Assembly: GCA_035545735.1 (NCBI GenBank)
Contig: DASZXS010000083.1
Coordinates: 62,001 to 126,000, forward strand
DNA length: 64,000 bases
Source: JAJYKC01 sp035545735
Lineage (GTDB): Bacteria; Acidobacteriota; Terriglobia; Bryobacterales; Bryobacteraceae
Direction of reading: 5' to 3'
The position numbers and the translations under genes are program-made. Positions 31,461 through 40,570 of the stretch are shown here, one piece after another; positions within the stretch are counted from its first letter, which is position 1; each line of letters begins with the position of its first letter. The notes beneath the pieces were generated by a model. It had not been told where the DNA came from. It saw only the letters and a list, made by a program, of their open reading frames with translations, and ran no database searches.

Positions 31461-32396
31461 TCATTTTCCCCGAAGCGTAAGATGCTGTCGCCACAACAGC
31501 CTTACGTCGCCATCCTTGCTTTTGGCGCTCACCCGCACCTGCAGGTTCGATTTGGGCTTCGGCGGGAGCTGCACCGTCAGGCTCCACCCATTGTTAATAC
31601 GCGTGAAGACCTGGTGGATCGCGTCCGGAATCTCCGCGATGGAGCGGCAGATCACGCTCGATCCGCCCGACGAATCCGCCAGCACTTTCAGCCCGTTCAA
31701 GTAAGCGCGGTTCAGGGTGCTGGTGAAGTTATTCAAGTGAACAATGAACAGCGGCGGCTGCGACACTGAAATCAGCCCCTGTAATTTTGAAATCTTCTCC
31801 TGCACCAGCGCTTCCGGAAACCGCCGGCTCAGGTCGTGCGGATCGCTCTGATTGATCACGGGATTCGTATAGTCCTGGCGATAGGCGTTGATGTCGCTGT
31901 CGGTCACGTAGAGAACGGCGAGCCTCGCATCCGATTTGTGCGCCATGGAGTCGGCCAGCGCCAGCGCTCCATCCACGGTGTCGAGCAGCCCCGGCGTCCC
32001 GCTCGGCGTCAATAGTTGAATCGCGTCCGTCACCGGCCTTCGGTCGGGCGCGGGATCCGCCAGCACGTGCAGGCCGTCCTGGTCGCGCAGCAAACCGACC
32101 CAGCAGTTGGCCGGTAGTTTGCCGATTTCGGCAATCAACGCCTGCCGGGCCGAGTCGATTAACGAAATGTCTCCCGTCAGGTCAAGCACCACCAGAATCA
32201 CCTGGTCGCTGCCTGGCCCTCGCGTCGCCGTCACTCGCGCCTCTTTGTTATTCAGCAAGGCCTCAAATTGGGGTGCCGCCGAAGGAGCCTCGCCTTCAAT
32301 CCATACCGGAATCCGCACGGACGATTCCCGCGGGGGAATGGGCGCCGCCGGCAGGACAATGGCGGCGGAAAGAAGCAGCGGAAGGATTCGTCTCAC
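31461..32396 (-). CDS. VWFA-related domain protein, exported
   Basis: A 311-residue protein with a signal peptide (MRRILPLLLSAAIVLPAAPIP). A von Willebrand factor A-like domain spans about 60-245: the first metal-site strand reads VILVVLDLTGDISLIDSARQ (DLTGD in place of canonical DxSxS, so metal binding may be altered), with DARLAVLYVTDSDINAYRQD as the later acidic strand. C-terminally there is a short beta domain (WSLTVQLPPKPKSNLQVRVSAKSKDGDVRLLW). Such VWFA-related proteins are numerous in Acidobacteria with unknown roles. It starts 5 bp after the receptor-barrel gene and is almost certainly co-translated with it. Confidence 0.82.
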   Translation of the reverse strand: MRRILPLLLSAAIVLPAAPIPPRESSVRIPVWIEGEAPSAAPQFEALLNNKEARVTATRGPGSDQVILVVLDLTGDISLIDSARQALIAEIGKLPANCWVGLLRDQDGLHVLADPAPDRRPVTDAIQLLTPSGTPGLLDTVDGALALADSMAHKSDARLAVLYVTDSDINAYRQDYTNPVINQSDPHDLSRRFPEALVQEKISKLQGLISVSQPPLFIVHLNNFTSTLNRAYLNGLKVLADSSGGSSVICRSIAEIPDAIHQVFTRINNGWSLTVQLPPKPKSNLQVRVSAKSKDGDVRLLWRQHLTLRGK

Positions 32397-32401
32397 AAGC
32401 C

Positions 32402-35188
32402 TTAGAAGCTAAACTTCAATCCTAACTGGACCACCCGGCTGCCGTGAGAACCGATGATCTTCCCCGCATTCACGTTCGGAGCGCTCGCTGGGCCGATCGT
32501 CGTATCCGGGTAATTCCAATTGGCGTGATTCAGTACGTCAAAAGCCGACGCGCTGAACTCCACCGCACGGTCTGTCCCGAGCGGCAGTCTCTTATTCACG
32601 CTCAAATCCATGCTCTGGATGCCCGGATTGCGGAGCGTGGAGCTGGTTGCCGACGCGTCCCCCAGGGTGAAGTCCGCCGGCTGTTCGAACGCCGCCGGAT
32701 TAAACCACAGCGCCGGACTCGGGTTCGAAACCGCCGGATTCACGCCCGGGACCGTATTCACATACAGAGTGGAAATCACCGTCCCGGTGTTGTTGAAGGA
32801 CGGCCTCAGAATCAGCGGCGTGCCGTTGTTCCAATACGCCGTGCCGGTGAACGACCATCCGGTCACGATGGGACGGCGCCAGTCCGAATAATTGAGCAGC
32901 GGCTTGTTGGCCCCGAAGGGAAGCTCGTACACATAGCCAAGTTGAACATATTGCTGCGGGTTGTAGGACGTCAGCGACCAGTCGTTGCGCCGGTTCACGA
33001 AATCCTGGACGCCGCTCGAGTAATCGTCCATCTGCTTCGAAAATTCATAGTAGGCCGTCAGCGAGAGCCCAAAGGAGGCCCTTTTTTCGAGACGGAGGAA
33101 GCCGGCGTTCCGCTGATAACGCCCCCCTGGATACAGCCCGTAGACCTCGAAGCCCTGATATTGCGGAAAAGGGCGCAGCGTCGCGCGAAACGAGTCCTCG
33201 TTGAGAGCGTCCGCATAAACCAGCGCGGCCGGAGGAATCGCGTTGGGATTCGCCGCCGAGTTGCCCATCAGAAGATCGCGCCCGCCGCTATAGCTTGCCC
33301 CTCCAGACACCACCATCGAAAGAGGCAGCTCGCGCTCCACCGAGAGCGAGGCCGATTGATACAGCGGCTCGCGGTCGCTCAGGTCGATCCAGTCCGCAAT
33401 CGTGTCGTCCGCCGCCGACGGACTCAAATCCGGAAGGCTGGTCTGAAACGGCGGAATGCCCTGGGAAAGGATCAGGGCAGGGGTCAGTTGCGCGTTGGGC
33501 GAAACGAAGGTCTGCCGCGCGTTGAATCCCTGCGTTCCGAACTGCCCGGTGTAAAGCGGAATCTGGCTGTGCGACCGCGCGTAGTTTGCGCGCACCACCG
33601 TCTTCGAATCGCCCAGCGGATTCCAGGCGATGCCGGCGCTCGGATCGACGCGGTAGATCACTGGCCGCAAGCCGTCCGGCACGCCATCCTGGCCGGCAAA
33701 CACGAGCGCTCCGGGGAGCCCGTTGGAAGGGTTGATTGCCTCCGGGGACACCGTGCTCTGGCGGTTGTACTTCTCCACGCGCGGCGCGTGCCGGCTGAAG
33801 CTGAGCCCGATCGTAATCGTCAGGTCCTTCCTTAACTCGTATTTATCGCTGACTCCCACCGTTGCGATCAGATGCCGCCAGTAGGACGGCTCCGTGACAA
33901 TCGTCCGCTGCGCGTCGCTCGAAAGTCCCAGCATGAAACTGGCGAAACCATAACCGGTGTTGACAATGCCCGGCAGGCTGGTGAGCCCGGGATCGAAGAG
34001 ATAGTAACCGGAGGGGTATGCCGAAACCAGCGAATTGACCTGGTGCTGGTTGAGCACGAGAGAGAACCGCAGCGAGTGTTTCTTGTAGCGCGTGGAAAGC
34101 CCGTCTCGAAACTCAAACGTATTACTCGCGTTCCTCGAATTCGGATATTCCGTGCCCATCGAGAGGTAGGGAGCGAAATCGTAGCGTGGGAAAGCCTGTG
34201 CCCCACCAGCCGTCTGCGCCAGCGAAGTATTCGAAGAAGCCGACATGGATGCCGTGTTCACGGTCTGCGGACTCGCCGTGTAGACGTACTCGAGCGACGC
34301 GTGGCGATTCGCAAAACTATGATCGGGAGAGCCCGGATCGGCGCCGTTGGGGAAATAACGCGCGGACCCGAGGAACCCGTTCGAGAGGCTTCCATCCCAG
34401 GTGACGCGATGCTTCTCGCCGAAGGAATGGTCCACTTTCGCGATCACACCGTCCGCGAGATTGGTCGCTGGAGAATTGACGAAATAATTGTTCTGGAAAA
34501 ACGGGCCGATTGCGGTGTTCGGTTCGGGGTAGAGAGCCAGGGCCGCCATCGCCGCGGGGTCGAGCCTGCCGGTGGGGATTCTGTTTTGCGGAAACGGGGT
34601 GCGCAAATACTGCAAGTTCGAAGTGGAAACCGGCTGGGCGGGGTCAAAATTGGCGTTCGGCCGCGTCGTCGCCGGATCGTAAATGGGAAGCTGGTTGCCG
34701 GATTGGTCGACCGTGTCGAAGAAGTTGCCAATGCGCTCCGGAACGATCGGCACCGTGGCCAGACGCGCCCGATCGATGTTTTCGCGAACGCCTTCGTAGG
34801 ACAGAGAGAAGAACGTATCGTTGCGATTCTTCATTAACTTCGGGACAAACAGAGGCCCGCCTACGTTAAATCCGAACTGGTTGCGCCGGAGGGTCGATTT
34901 GTCCTCCCCGTTCTGACGGACTTCGTGTGGGATGGCGTCGAGAAAATCGTTGCGAAAGTTCTCGTAAAGCCTTCCATGCCAAAGCATTTTCGGGCCAGAC
35001 TGCTGTCGCGTCGCGACGGGGCTATCCGGACGCATGCCTTCCTTGCGCGTCAGAATCTTGAACTCATCGGCTGCTTTGGAAAGGGCGTCCGCCGGCTTAG
35101 GATCTGCCTCTTTAGGCGTCCCTTCGCCATCGCCCGCAAGAACCACAACAGCGCTGGCGAAGAGCGCAAGAATTAGGCGGATTTTCAC
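32402..35188 (-). CDS. TonB-receptor-like outer-membrane barrel lacking the plug
   Basis: A 928-residue protein with a signal peptide (MKIRLILALFASAVVVLA) and an acidic Ala-rich linker. At residue about 68 it enters directly the barrel start of Oar-like receptors: WHGRLYENFRNDFLDAIP, then RRNQFGFNVGGPLFVPK and NDTFFSLSYEG. The carboxypeptidase-regulatory and plug domains (about 200 residues in the Oar-like protein of this window) are absent. Later motifs (VDHSFGEKHRVTWDG, the GWSFTGTAYWNNGTPL stretch, FSASAFDVLNHANWNYP) and the C-terminal Phe are intact. Start GTG at 35188, with TAGAAT ending 9 nt upstream. It is followed by the VWA and coiled-coil genes. Confidence 0.8.
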   Translation of the reverse strand: MKIRLILALFASAVVVLAGDGEGTPKEADPKPADALSKAADEFKILTRKEGMRPDSPVATRQQSGPKMLWHGRLYENFRNDFLDAIPHEVRQNGEDKSTLRRNQFGFNVGGPLFVPKLMKNRNDTFFSLSYEGVRENIDRARLATVPIVPERIGNFFDTVDQSGNQLPIYDPATTRPNANFDPAQPVSTSNLQYLRTPFPQNRIPTGRLDPAAMAALALYPEPNTAIGPFFQNNYFVNSPATNLADGVIAKVDHSFGEKHRVTWDGSLSNGFLGSARYFPNGADPGSPDHSFANRHASLEYVYTASPQTVNTASMSASSNTSLAQTAGGAQAFPRYDFAPYLSMGTEYPNSRNASNTFEFRDGLSTRYKKHSLRFSLVLNQHQVNSLVSAYPSGYYLFDPGLTSLPGIVNTGYGFASFMLGLSSDAQRTIVTEPSYWRHLIATVGVSDKYELRKDLTITIGLSFSRHAPRVEKYNRQSTVSPEAINPSNGLPGALVFAGQDGVPDGLRPVIYRVDPSAGIAWNPLGDSKTVVRANYARSHSQIPLYTGQFGTQGFNARQTFVSPNAQLTPALILSQGIPPFQTSLPDLSPSAADDTIADWIDLSDREPLYQSASLSVERELPLSMVVSGGASYSGGRDLLMGNSAANPNAIPPAALVYADALNEDSFRATLRPFPQYQGFEVYGLYPGGRYQRNAGFLRLEKRASFGLSLTAYYEFSKQMDDYSSGVQDFVNRRNDWSLTSYNPQQYVQLGYVYELPFGANKPLLNYSDWRRPIVTGWSFTGTAYWNNGTPLILRPSFNNTGTVISTLYVNTVPGVNPAVSNPSPALWFNPAAFEQPADFTLGDASATSSTLRNPGIQSMDLSVNKRLPLGTDRAVEFSASAFDVLNHANWNYPDTTIGPASAPNVNAGKIIGSHGSRVVQLGLKFSF

Positions 35189-35327
35189 TTCTCCCTTATT
35201 CTACCTAGGGCCTTCGGGGAGGGGCACTCCGGTAAAGGGGGGAGAGACGCGCGAATGGCGGCCCGGGTGCCGCCACCGCGATTTCATGCATAATAAGAGT
35301 CCGCCGGAAGCCGGAAGGAAGGTGCCT

Positions 35328-36908
35328 ATGAAAACGCTCCTGCTGTCGATCTCCATTTCCTGGAGCGCGGCATTCGCCGCGACTGCCAGTTGTGACAGCC
35401 TCGCAAAACTCGCGCTGGCGCACACCACTATCGAGCATGCCGAATCCATCCACTCAGGAAGCTTTCAGCCGCCGCATGGAAAAGCGATCGCCAATCTGCC
35501 GCCATTCTGCCGCGTAAGCGGCGTGATCCGCCCCTCCGCCGATTCGAACATCCAGTTCGAAGTGTGGATGCCGGAAAGCGGCTGGAACAACAAATTTTTC
35601 GGCGTCGGAAACGGCGGCTTCGCCGGCGCGATTAGCTTCGATCAAATGGGCGCGGCGGTTCGGAACGGCTATGCAACCGCCTCCACCGATACCGGCCACC
35701 AGGCGAATGGCATTGACGCTTCCTGGGCGCTCCATCATCCCGAGAAAATCGCCGATTTCGGCTATCGCGCCATTCACGAAACGGCCGCAAAGGCCAAGAG
35801 TATCGTCTCCGCTTTTTACGGCGAAGGCGCGAAACGCTCGTATTTCAGCTCGTGCTCAAACGGCGGCCGCCAGGCGCTGATGGAAGCGCAGCGCTATCCC
35901 GACGACTATGACGGGATCGTTGCCGGCGCTCCGGCAAACTATTGGACCCACCTGCTGTCGAACGCCGCCGCGAACACGCTGGCCCTGGGGAATCCGGAGA
36001 GCGCCATTTCGGCGAAAAAGCTGCCCGCCATCGAGAAGGCCGCCCTTCAGACCTGCGACTCGCTCGATGGCGTGAAGGACGGCGTCCTCGAGGACCCGTC
36101 GCGCTGCCGGCTGAAGCCGTCCATCCTCGAGTGTTCTTCCGCCGAATCGGATAGCTGCCTCACAGCCCCGCAATTGACCGCGTTAAAACAACTCTATGCG
36201 GGCGCCCGCCTCTCGAACGGCCAGATTGTGTTTCCCGGCTATCCGCCCGGTGGCGAGGCCGAACCGGGAGGCTGGGCCCCCTGGATCACCGGCGGGTCCG
36301 GGCAGCCGAGCCTGATGTATTCCTTCAGCACGCAGTTTTTCAAAAACATGGTGTTCAGCGATCCCGGCTGGGACTTTCACACGTTCAATCCCGATCGCGA
36401 CACCAAGACAGCCGGTGTCAAAATGGCAAAGTTTCTCGATGCGACCAGCCCCGACCTCAGCCGCTTCCATGCTCGCGGCGGGAAATTGATCCTCTATCAC
36501 GGCTGGAGCGACGCAGCCATTTCGGCGTACAACACGGTGGACTACTACAAGAGCGTCGTCTCCAAGATGGGAGCCACCAAGACCGCCGGTTTTGTGCGTC
36601 TCTATATGGTTCCGGGAATGCAGCACTGCGGAGGAGGTCCCGGCCCGGATTCCTTCGGCCAGTTCGGCCCGCCTGCCGCCGGCCCCGATCGGGATCTTGG
36701 CGCCGCCCTCGAACGATGGGTGGAACAGGGCACGCCGCCCGCGGAGATCATCGCGGTGAGGCATAAAAAAGACTCCGACGCTTCGAGCGAAGTCATTGAG
36801 TCCCGCCCGCTCTGCGTCTATCCGCAAATCGCGCGCTACAAAGGCAGTGGCAGCACCAATGACGCGGCCAATTTTTCCTGCGAGAACCCCGGCGCGGCGC
36901 CGCGTTAA
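35328..36908 (+). CDS. Tannase/feruloyl esterase family protein, exported
   Basis: A 526-residue secreted esterase with a signal peptide (MKTLLLSISISWSAAFAATA). The family's CS-D-HC catalytic motif is complete: Cys176-Ser177 in FSSCSNGGRQALMEAQRYP, Asp395 in LYHGWSDAAIS and His433-Cys434 in VPGMQHCGGGPG. In characterised members the two cysteines form a disulfide bringing Ser and His together. Likely substrates are gallate or hydroxycinnamate esters of plant material. GGAAGGAAGG precedes the ATG at 35328; the frame is open upstream, overlapping the divergent receptor gene. Its TAA overlaps the stop of the convergent cobA/hemD gene in a TTAA. Confidence 0.88.
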   Translation: MKTLLLSISISWSAAFAATASCDSLAKLALAHTTIEHAESIHSGSFQPPHGKAIANLPPFCRVSGVIRPSADSNIQFEVWMPESGWNNKFFGVGNGGFAGAISFDQMGAAVRNGYATASTDTGHQANGIDASWALHHPEKIADFGYRAIHETAAKAKSIVSAFYGEGAKRSYFSSCSNGGRQALMEAQRYPDDYDGIVAGAPANYWTHLLSNAAANTLALGNPESAISAKKLPAIEKAALQTCDSLDGVKDGVLEDPSRCRLKPSILECSSAESDSCLTAPQLTALKQLYAGARLSNGQIVFPGYPPGGEAEPGGWAPWITGGSGQPSLMYSFSTQFFKNMVFSDPGWDFHTFNPDRDTKTAGVKMAKFLDATSPDLSRFHARGGKLILYHGWSDAAISAYNTVDYYKSVVSKMGATKTAGFVRLYMVPGMQHCGGGPGPDSFGQFGPPAAGPDRDLGAALERWVEQGTPPAEIIAVRHKKDSDASSEVIESRPLCVYPQIARYKGSGSTNDAANFSCENPGAAPR

Positions 36909-38383
36909 CCGGCGGCAATCACGGCGGCGATCAAGCCATCGGAGGTGAACTCGCACGCCTCGGCGGCTACCGCGATTCCGTTTTCGCGAAGCGTGGCGGA
37001 CGTAACCGGGCCGATCGAGGCAGTACGCACGCCGTCGAGAGCCGCCGCGCCCGCCACGTCCAGAAAGTTCCGCACCGTGGACGAACTGGTAAACGTAACC
37101 CAGTGCGGTTTCTTCCCTCCGGCAAAGATCTTCGCCGCGCGCGCCCGCGCTTCCGCGGGGATCACGTTGCGATACGCCGGCACAACATCCACTCGCGCGC
37201 CGAAGTGGCGAAGGCTCTCCGGCAGCAGTTCCCGCGCCTCCGCCGCGCGCGGCAGCAGAATGCGCTTCCCTCGAAGGTCTTCCTTCGAGAACGCCTCCAC
37301 CAGACTTTCGGCGACAAACGCTTCCGGCATCAGGTCCACTTTGAGATGCAGCGCTTCCAACTCCCGCCGCGTCGCGGGACCGATGGCGCAAAGGCGTCCG
37401 GAAAAGCCTCGGAAATCGTGCGGCGAGGCATCCAGGCGTTCGAGGAAGAAGTGCACCCCGGCCGCGCTGGTGAAGATCAGCCAGTCGTAGGCGCCCAGCC
37501 GCGCGATGGCGTCGTCGAGCGGAGCGCTGTCCTCGGGCGGCTCGAGCGAAATCACCGGCAATTCCACCGCATCCGCGCCCAGCGCGCGCAGCGTGGCCGC
37601 CATCTCCTTCCCCTGCTCGGAGGCGCGCGTCACCACGATGCTCTTGCCGAACAAGGGCAGATTTTCGTACCAGTTCAGAGTCTCACGCAGTTTCACCACC
37701 TCGCCGATGATCACGGTGGCGGGCGGCTTCATGCCGGCGGTATCGATTCGTCCCGCAATATCGCCCAGGGTTCCCGCAATCGTCTCCTGCCAAGGGTAGG
37801 TGCCCCATCGCACGGCCATTGCGGGCGTCTCGGGCGAACGTCCATGCTGAATAATCTCGCGCGAGATATTGCCGATGTGCGTCAGACCCATGAAGATCAC
37901 CAGCGTCTCCGAAGTCCCGACCTTCGCCCAGTCGATCGACTCGACGCCGTGGCCCGTGACGAACGTCACAACCGACGTGTGCCCCCGATGAGTCAGCGGC
38001 ACCCCGCTATAGGCCGCGATGCCGAGCGGTGCGGTGACGCCGGGAACAATCTCAAACGGAACGGCGGCCGCCGCGAGCGCTTCCGCCTCTTCTCCGCCCC
38101 GGCCGAAAATAAACGGATCGCCGCCCTTCAGCCGCACCACGGTCCAGCCGCGGCGCGCCCGCTCCACCAGTAGCGCGCTGATTTCTTCCTGCGTGAAGGT
38201 GTGTTCGGATTTCTTTTTACCGACGTAGATGCGCTCCGCGCCCGGCGGCGCCATCGCCAGGAGAGCGTCGTTGGCGAGATGGTCGTAGAGGACGCAATCG
38301 GCGCGCGACAACACCTCCCGTCCCCGGCAGGTCAGCAATCCTGGATCGCCGGGCCCGGCCCCGACTAGGTAGACCTTGCTCAT
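36905..38383 (-). CDS. cobA-hemD: Uroporphyrinogen-III C-methyltransferase / uroporphyrinogen-III synthase fusion
   Basis: A 492-residue bifunctional enzyme. Residues 1-245 are the SAM-dependent methyltransferase (VYLVGAGPGDPGLLTCRGREVLSRADCVLYDHL, VVRLKGGDPFIFGRGGEEAEAL, GVPLTHRG, TLVIFMGL). Residues about 255-492 are uroporphyrinogen-III synthase (SIVVTRASEQGKEMAATLRALGADAVELPVI, DWLIFTSAAGVHFF, WVTFTSSSTVRNFL). One chain thus closes the tetrapyrrole ring and diverts it towards precorrin-2/sirohaem, the cofactor needed by the sulfite reductase encoded further along. It overlaps hemC by 4 bp. Confidence 0.95.
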   Translation of the reverse strand: MSKVYLVGAGPGDPGLLTCRGREVLSRADCVLYDHLANDALLAMAPPGAERIYVGKKKSEHTFTQEEISALLVERARRGWTVVRLKGGDPFIFGRGGEEAEALAAAAVPFEIVPGVTAPLGIAAYSGVPLTHRGHTSVVTFVTGHGVESIDWAKVGTSETLVIFMGLTHIGNISREIIQHGRSPETPAMAVRWGTYPWQETIAGTLGDIAGRIDTAGMKPPATVIIGEVVKLRETLNWYENLPLFGKSIVVTRASEQGKEMAATLRALGADAVELPVISLEPPEDSAPLDDAIARLGAYDWLIFTSAAGVHFFLERLDASPHDFRGFSGRLCAIGPATRRELEALHLKVDLMPEAFVAESLVEAFSKEDLRGKRILLPRAAEARELLPESLRHFGARVDVVPAYRNVIPAEARARAAKIFAGGKKPHWVTFTSSSTVRNFLDVAGAAALDGVRTASIGPVTSATLRENGIAVAAEACEFTSDGLIAAVIAAG

Positions 38384-39330
38384 GAATTGGAATACACCGC
38401 GTTTAGAATCTCGCGCGCGCCGTGCGCGAGCAGATAGTCGCCCGCCCGGTTTCCAAGTTCCACCGGATCGCGCCCGCCGCCGCCGTAGCGCACCACCCGC
38501 AAGCCGTCGGGCGAAACCACCACCGCTTGCATCGACAACTCACCGCCGCGCATTTCGGCAAATGCGCCCATCGGAACCTGGCAGCCCCCGCCCAAAGCGC
38601 CCAGCAGGGCACGCTCCGCGGTCACGGCGGCGCGCGTATCCGGGTCGTCCAGGCTTGCAAGCAGCGCCGCCGGCGCCTTGCCGCCTTCCCTCACCTCCAC
38701 CGCGAGTGCGCCCTGCCCTACCGCCGGACACATCAACTCCGCGGGCAGAGTCTCCGCGATCCGCGCGCTCCAACCCAGCCGGTTCAGCCCCGCCGACGCC
38801 AGCAGGATTGCGTCGAACTGTCCTTCATCCAGCTTGCGCAGACGGGTATCGATGTTGCCCCGAATGTCTTCCACCAGCAAATCCGGCCGCGCGGCGCGAA
38901 GCTGAGCCGCACGCCGCAGCGAACTGCTACCCACACGCGCCCCCTTTCGCAACTCCGAGAGTTTGCATCCCACCAAGGCGTCACGCGGGTCCTCGCGCGC
39001 CGGAATCGCCGCCAGGGCGAGTCCCTCCGGAAGTTCGGCCGGCATGTCTTTCAGGCTGTGTACGGCAAGATCGATCGCGCCCGTCAGCAGCGCCTCCTCA
39101 ATCTCCTTCGTGAACATACCCTTTGTCCCAACTTTGGCGAAGGAGACATCCCGGGCCCGGTCTCCGGTGGTGTGAATAATTTCAATGCGGGACGCCTGCC
39201 CCAGCGCCTCCAGCCGCCCGGCAATCCAGCGCGCCTGCCACAACGCCAGCGCCGATCCGCGCGAGCCGATCGTCAATACCCGCTCCGGACGCGCGCTAAT
39301 CGCCAAGACGGAACACCTTGCGAATGGCAC
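38380..39330 (-). CDS. hemC: Porphobilinogen deaminase (hydroxymethylbilane synthase)
   Basis: A 316-residue enzyme that links four porphobilinogens. Motifs: LTIGSRGSALALWQARW, FTKEIEEALLTGAIDLAVHSLKDMPAELPEGL, VGSSSLRRAAQL, IRGNIDTRLRKLDEG, and Cys250 in GALGGGCQVPMGAF, which carries the dipyrromethane cofactor. The start is uncertain: the GTG at 39330 lies 35 bp inside hemA, while a TTG at 39306 has AAGGTG upstream and would give 308 residues. The conserved part begins at residue 19, so either works. It overlaps cobA-hemD by 4 bp. Confidence 0.95.
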   Translation of the reverse strand: MPFARCSVLAISARPERVLTIGSRGSALALWQARWIAGRLEALGQASRIEIIHTTGDRARDVSFAKVGTKGMFTKEIEEALLTGAIDLAVHSLKDMPAELPEGLALAAIPAREDPRDALVGCKLSELRKGARVGSSSLRRAAQLRAARPDLLVEDIRGNIDTRLRKLDEGQFDAILLASAGLNRLGWSARIAETLPAELMCPAVGQGALAVEVREGGKAPAALLASLDDPDTRAAVTAERALLGALGGGCQVPMGAFAEMRGGELSMQAVVVSPDGLRVVRYGGGGRDPVELGNRAGDYLLAHGAREILNAVYSNS

Positions 39331-40570
39331 TAATGAAATGAACGCCGTCGGGCTCGGCCGCCTGCCGCCGTAATTCCGAAATGGGGCCGTGGGCGATCTT
39401 GTTGACGATGCCGCGCGTAAGCTGGTCGAGCGCCTCTTCCTGCTGAGGCGTCAATTCGCCCAGCTTGCCGCGCATGCGGGCAATCTCGGCGGCGCGCACG
39501 CTTTCCAACTGCTCCTGCAGGCCGATGATGGTGGGAGTGATTTCCTTGACCCGCAGACGGCTCAGCATCCGTTCCGTTTCCTCGGCCACAATGCGCTCGG
39601 CTTCCGTGGCGATCTGGAGCCGGTTGCGGCGGTTGCGGTCCACCACGCGCTGCAGGTCGTCGATGTCGTAAAGAAACACGTGATCGAGAGCGTTCACCGC
39701 GGGCTCAATGTTCCTGGGCACCGCGATATCGATGAGGAAAATCGGGCGGTTCCGGCGCGCTTCCACCACGCGCCGCATCTGATCGCGGGTGAGGATATAG
39801 TTCGGAGCTCCGCTCGATGTGATTGCGACGTCGACTTCGGGGAGCACAGACGGGAATTTTTCGTAATCCACTACGGTGCCGTGGAACAGGGCCGCCATCT
39901 CCGCTGCCCGCTCCGGAGTCCGGTTGGCCACCAGGATGCGATTTACCCCGTTCCGCGCCAAGTGCCGCGCGGCGGCTTCCGACATCTTGCCCGCGCCAAC
40001 GATCATCACCGAGCTGTCTTTCAGCGATCCGAAAATCTCCCGCGCCAGTTCAACCGCGGCGAAGCTCACCGAAACGGCGCTCGCGCCGATCTCCGTTTCC
40101 GTTCGGACCCGTTTCGCCACGCTGAACGCCCTCGTCAGCAGCCCGTCGAGAAATCCGCTGACCGCGCCTTCTTTTTTCGCCACCGAGTAAGCCGATTTGA
40201 GCTGGCCGAGGATTTGCGGCTCTCCAACAACCATCGAGTCGAGCGAGCAGGCCACCCGGAAAAGGTGGCGGATGGCGTCGCTGCCCGAGTAGTGATAGAG
40301 ATAAGAACGAAAAGAATCCGGCTCCACCCGCCGCGTCTCGGCGAGAAACTCGTCCACCGGGCACGCTTCCTCAGCGCCCTCCTCGGATGCGAGCGCCACC
40401 TCCACCCGGTTGCACGTCGAAAGGATCATCCCTTCGAGAAAGCCCGGCCGCTGCTTTAGCGCCCGTAGAGCGGCTGGGATCGAGTCGGCGTCGTAGGCCA
40501 GCAGTTCCCGCACTTCCACCGGCGCATTGCGATGGCTGAGACCGGTGATGGAGAAATTCATGTTAGCCAT
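39296..40570 (-). CDS. hemA: Glutamyl-tRNA reductase
   Basis: A 424-residue NADPH enzyme that commits glutamyl-tRNA to tetrapyrrole synthesis. Motifs: ITGLSHRNAPVEVRE, catalytic Cys53 in MILSTCNRVEV, SLDSMVVGEPQILGQLK, the NADPH fold VMIVGAGKMSEAAARHL, DIAVPRNIEPAV and the C-terminal dimerisation helices. Its start directly follows the hemX/ccsA stop, and its end overlaps hemC, so all four haem genes appear to be one transcript. An alternative ATG three codons downstream is possible. Confidence 0.96.
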   Translation of the reverse strand: MANMNFSITGLSHRNAPVEVRELLAYDADSIPAALRALKQRPGFLEGMILSTCNRVEVALASEEGAEEACPVDEFLAETRRVEPDSFRSYLYHYSGSDAIRHLFRVACSLDSMVVGEPQILGQLKSAYSVAKKEGAVSGFLDGLLTRAFSVAKRVRTETEIGASAVSVSFAAVELAREIFGSLKDSSVMIVGAGKMSEAAARHLARNGVNRILVANRTPERAAEMAALFHGTVVDYEKFPSVLPEVDVAITSSGAPNYILTRDQMRRVVEARRNRPIFLIDIAVPRNIEPAVNALDHVFLYDIDDLQRVVDRNRRNRLQIATEAERIVAEETERMLSRLRVKEITPTIIGLQEQLESVRAAEIARMRGKLGELTPQQEEALDQLTRGIVNKIAHGPISELRRQAAEPDGVHFISAIRKVFRLGD

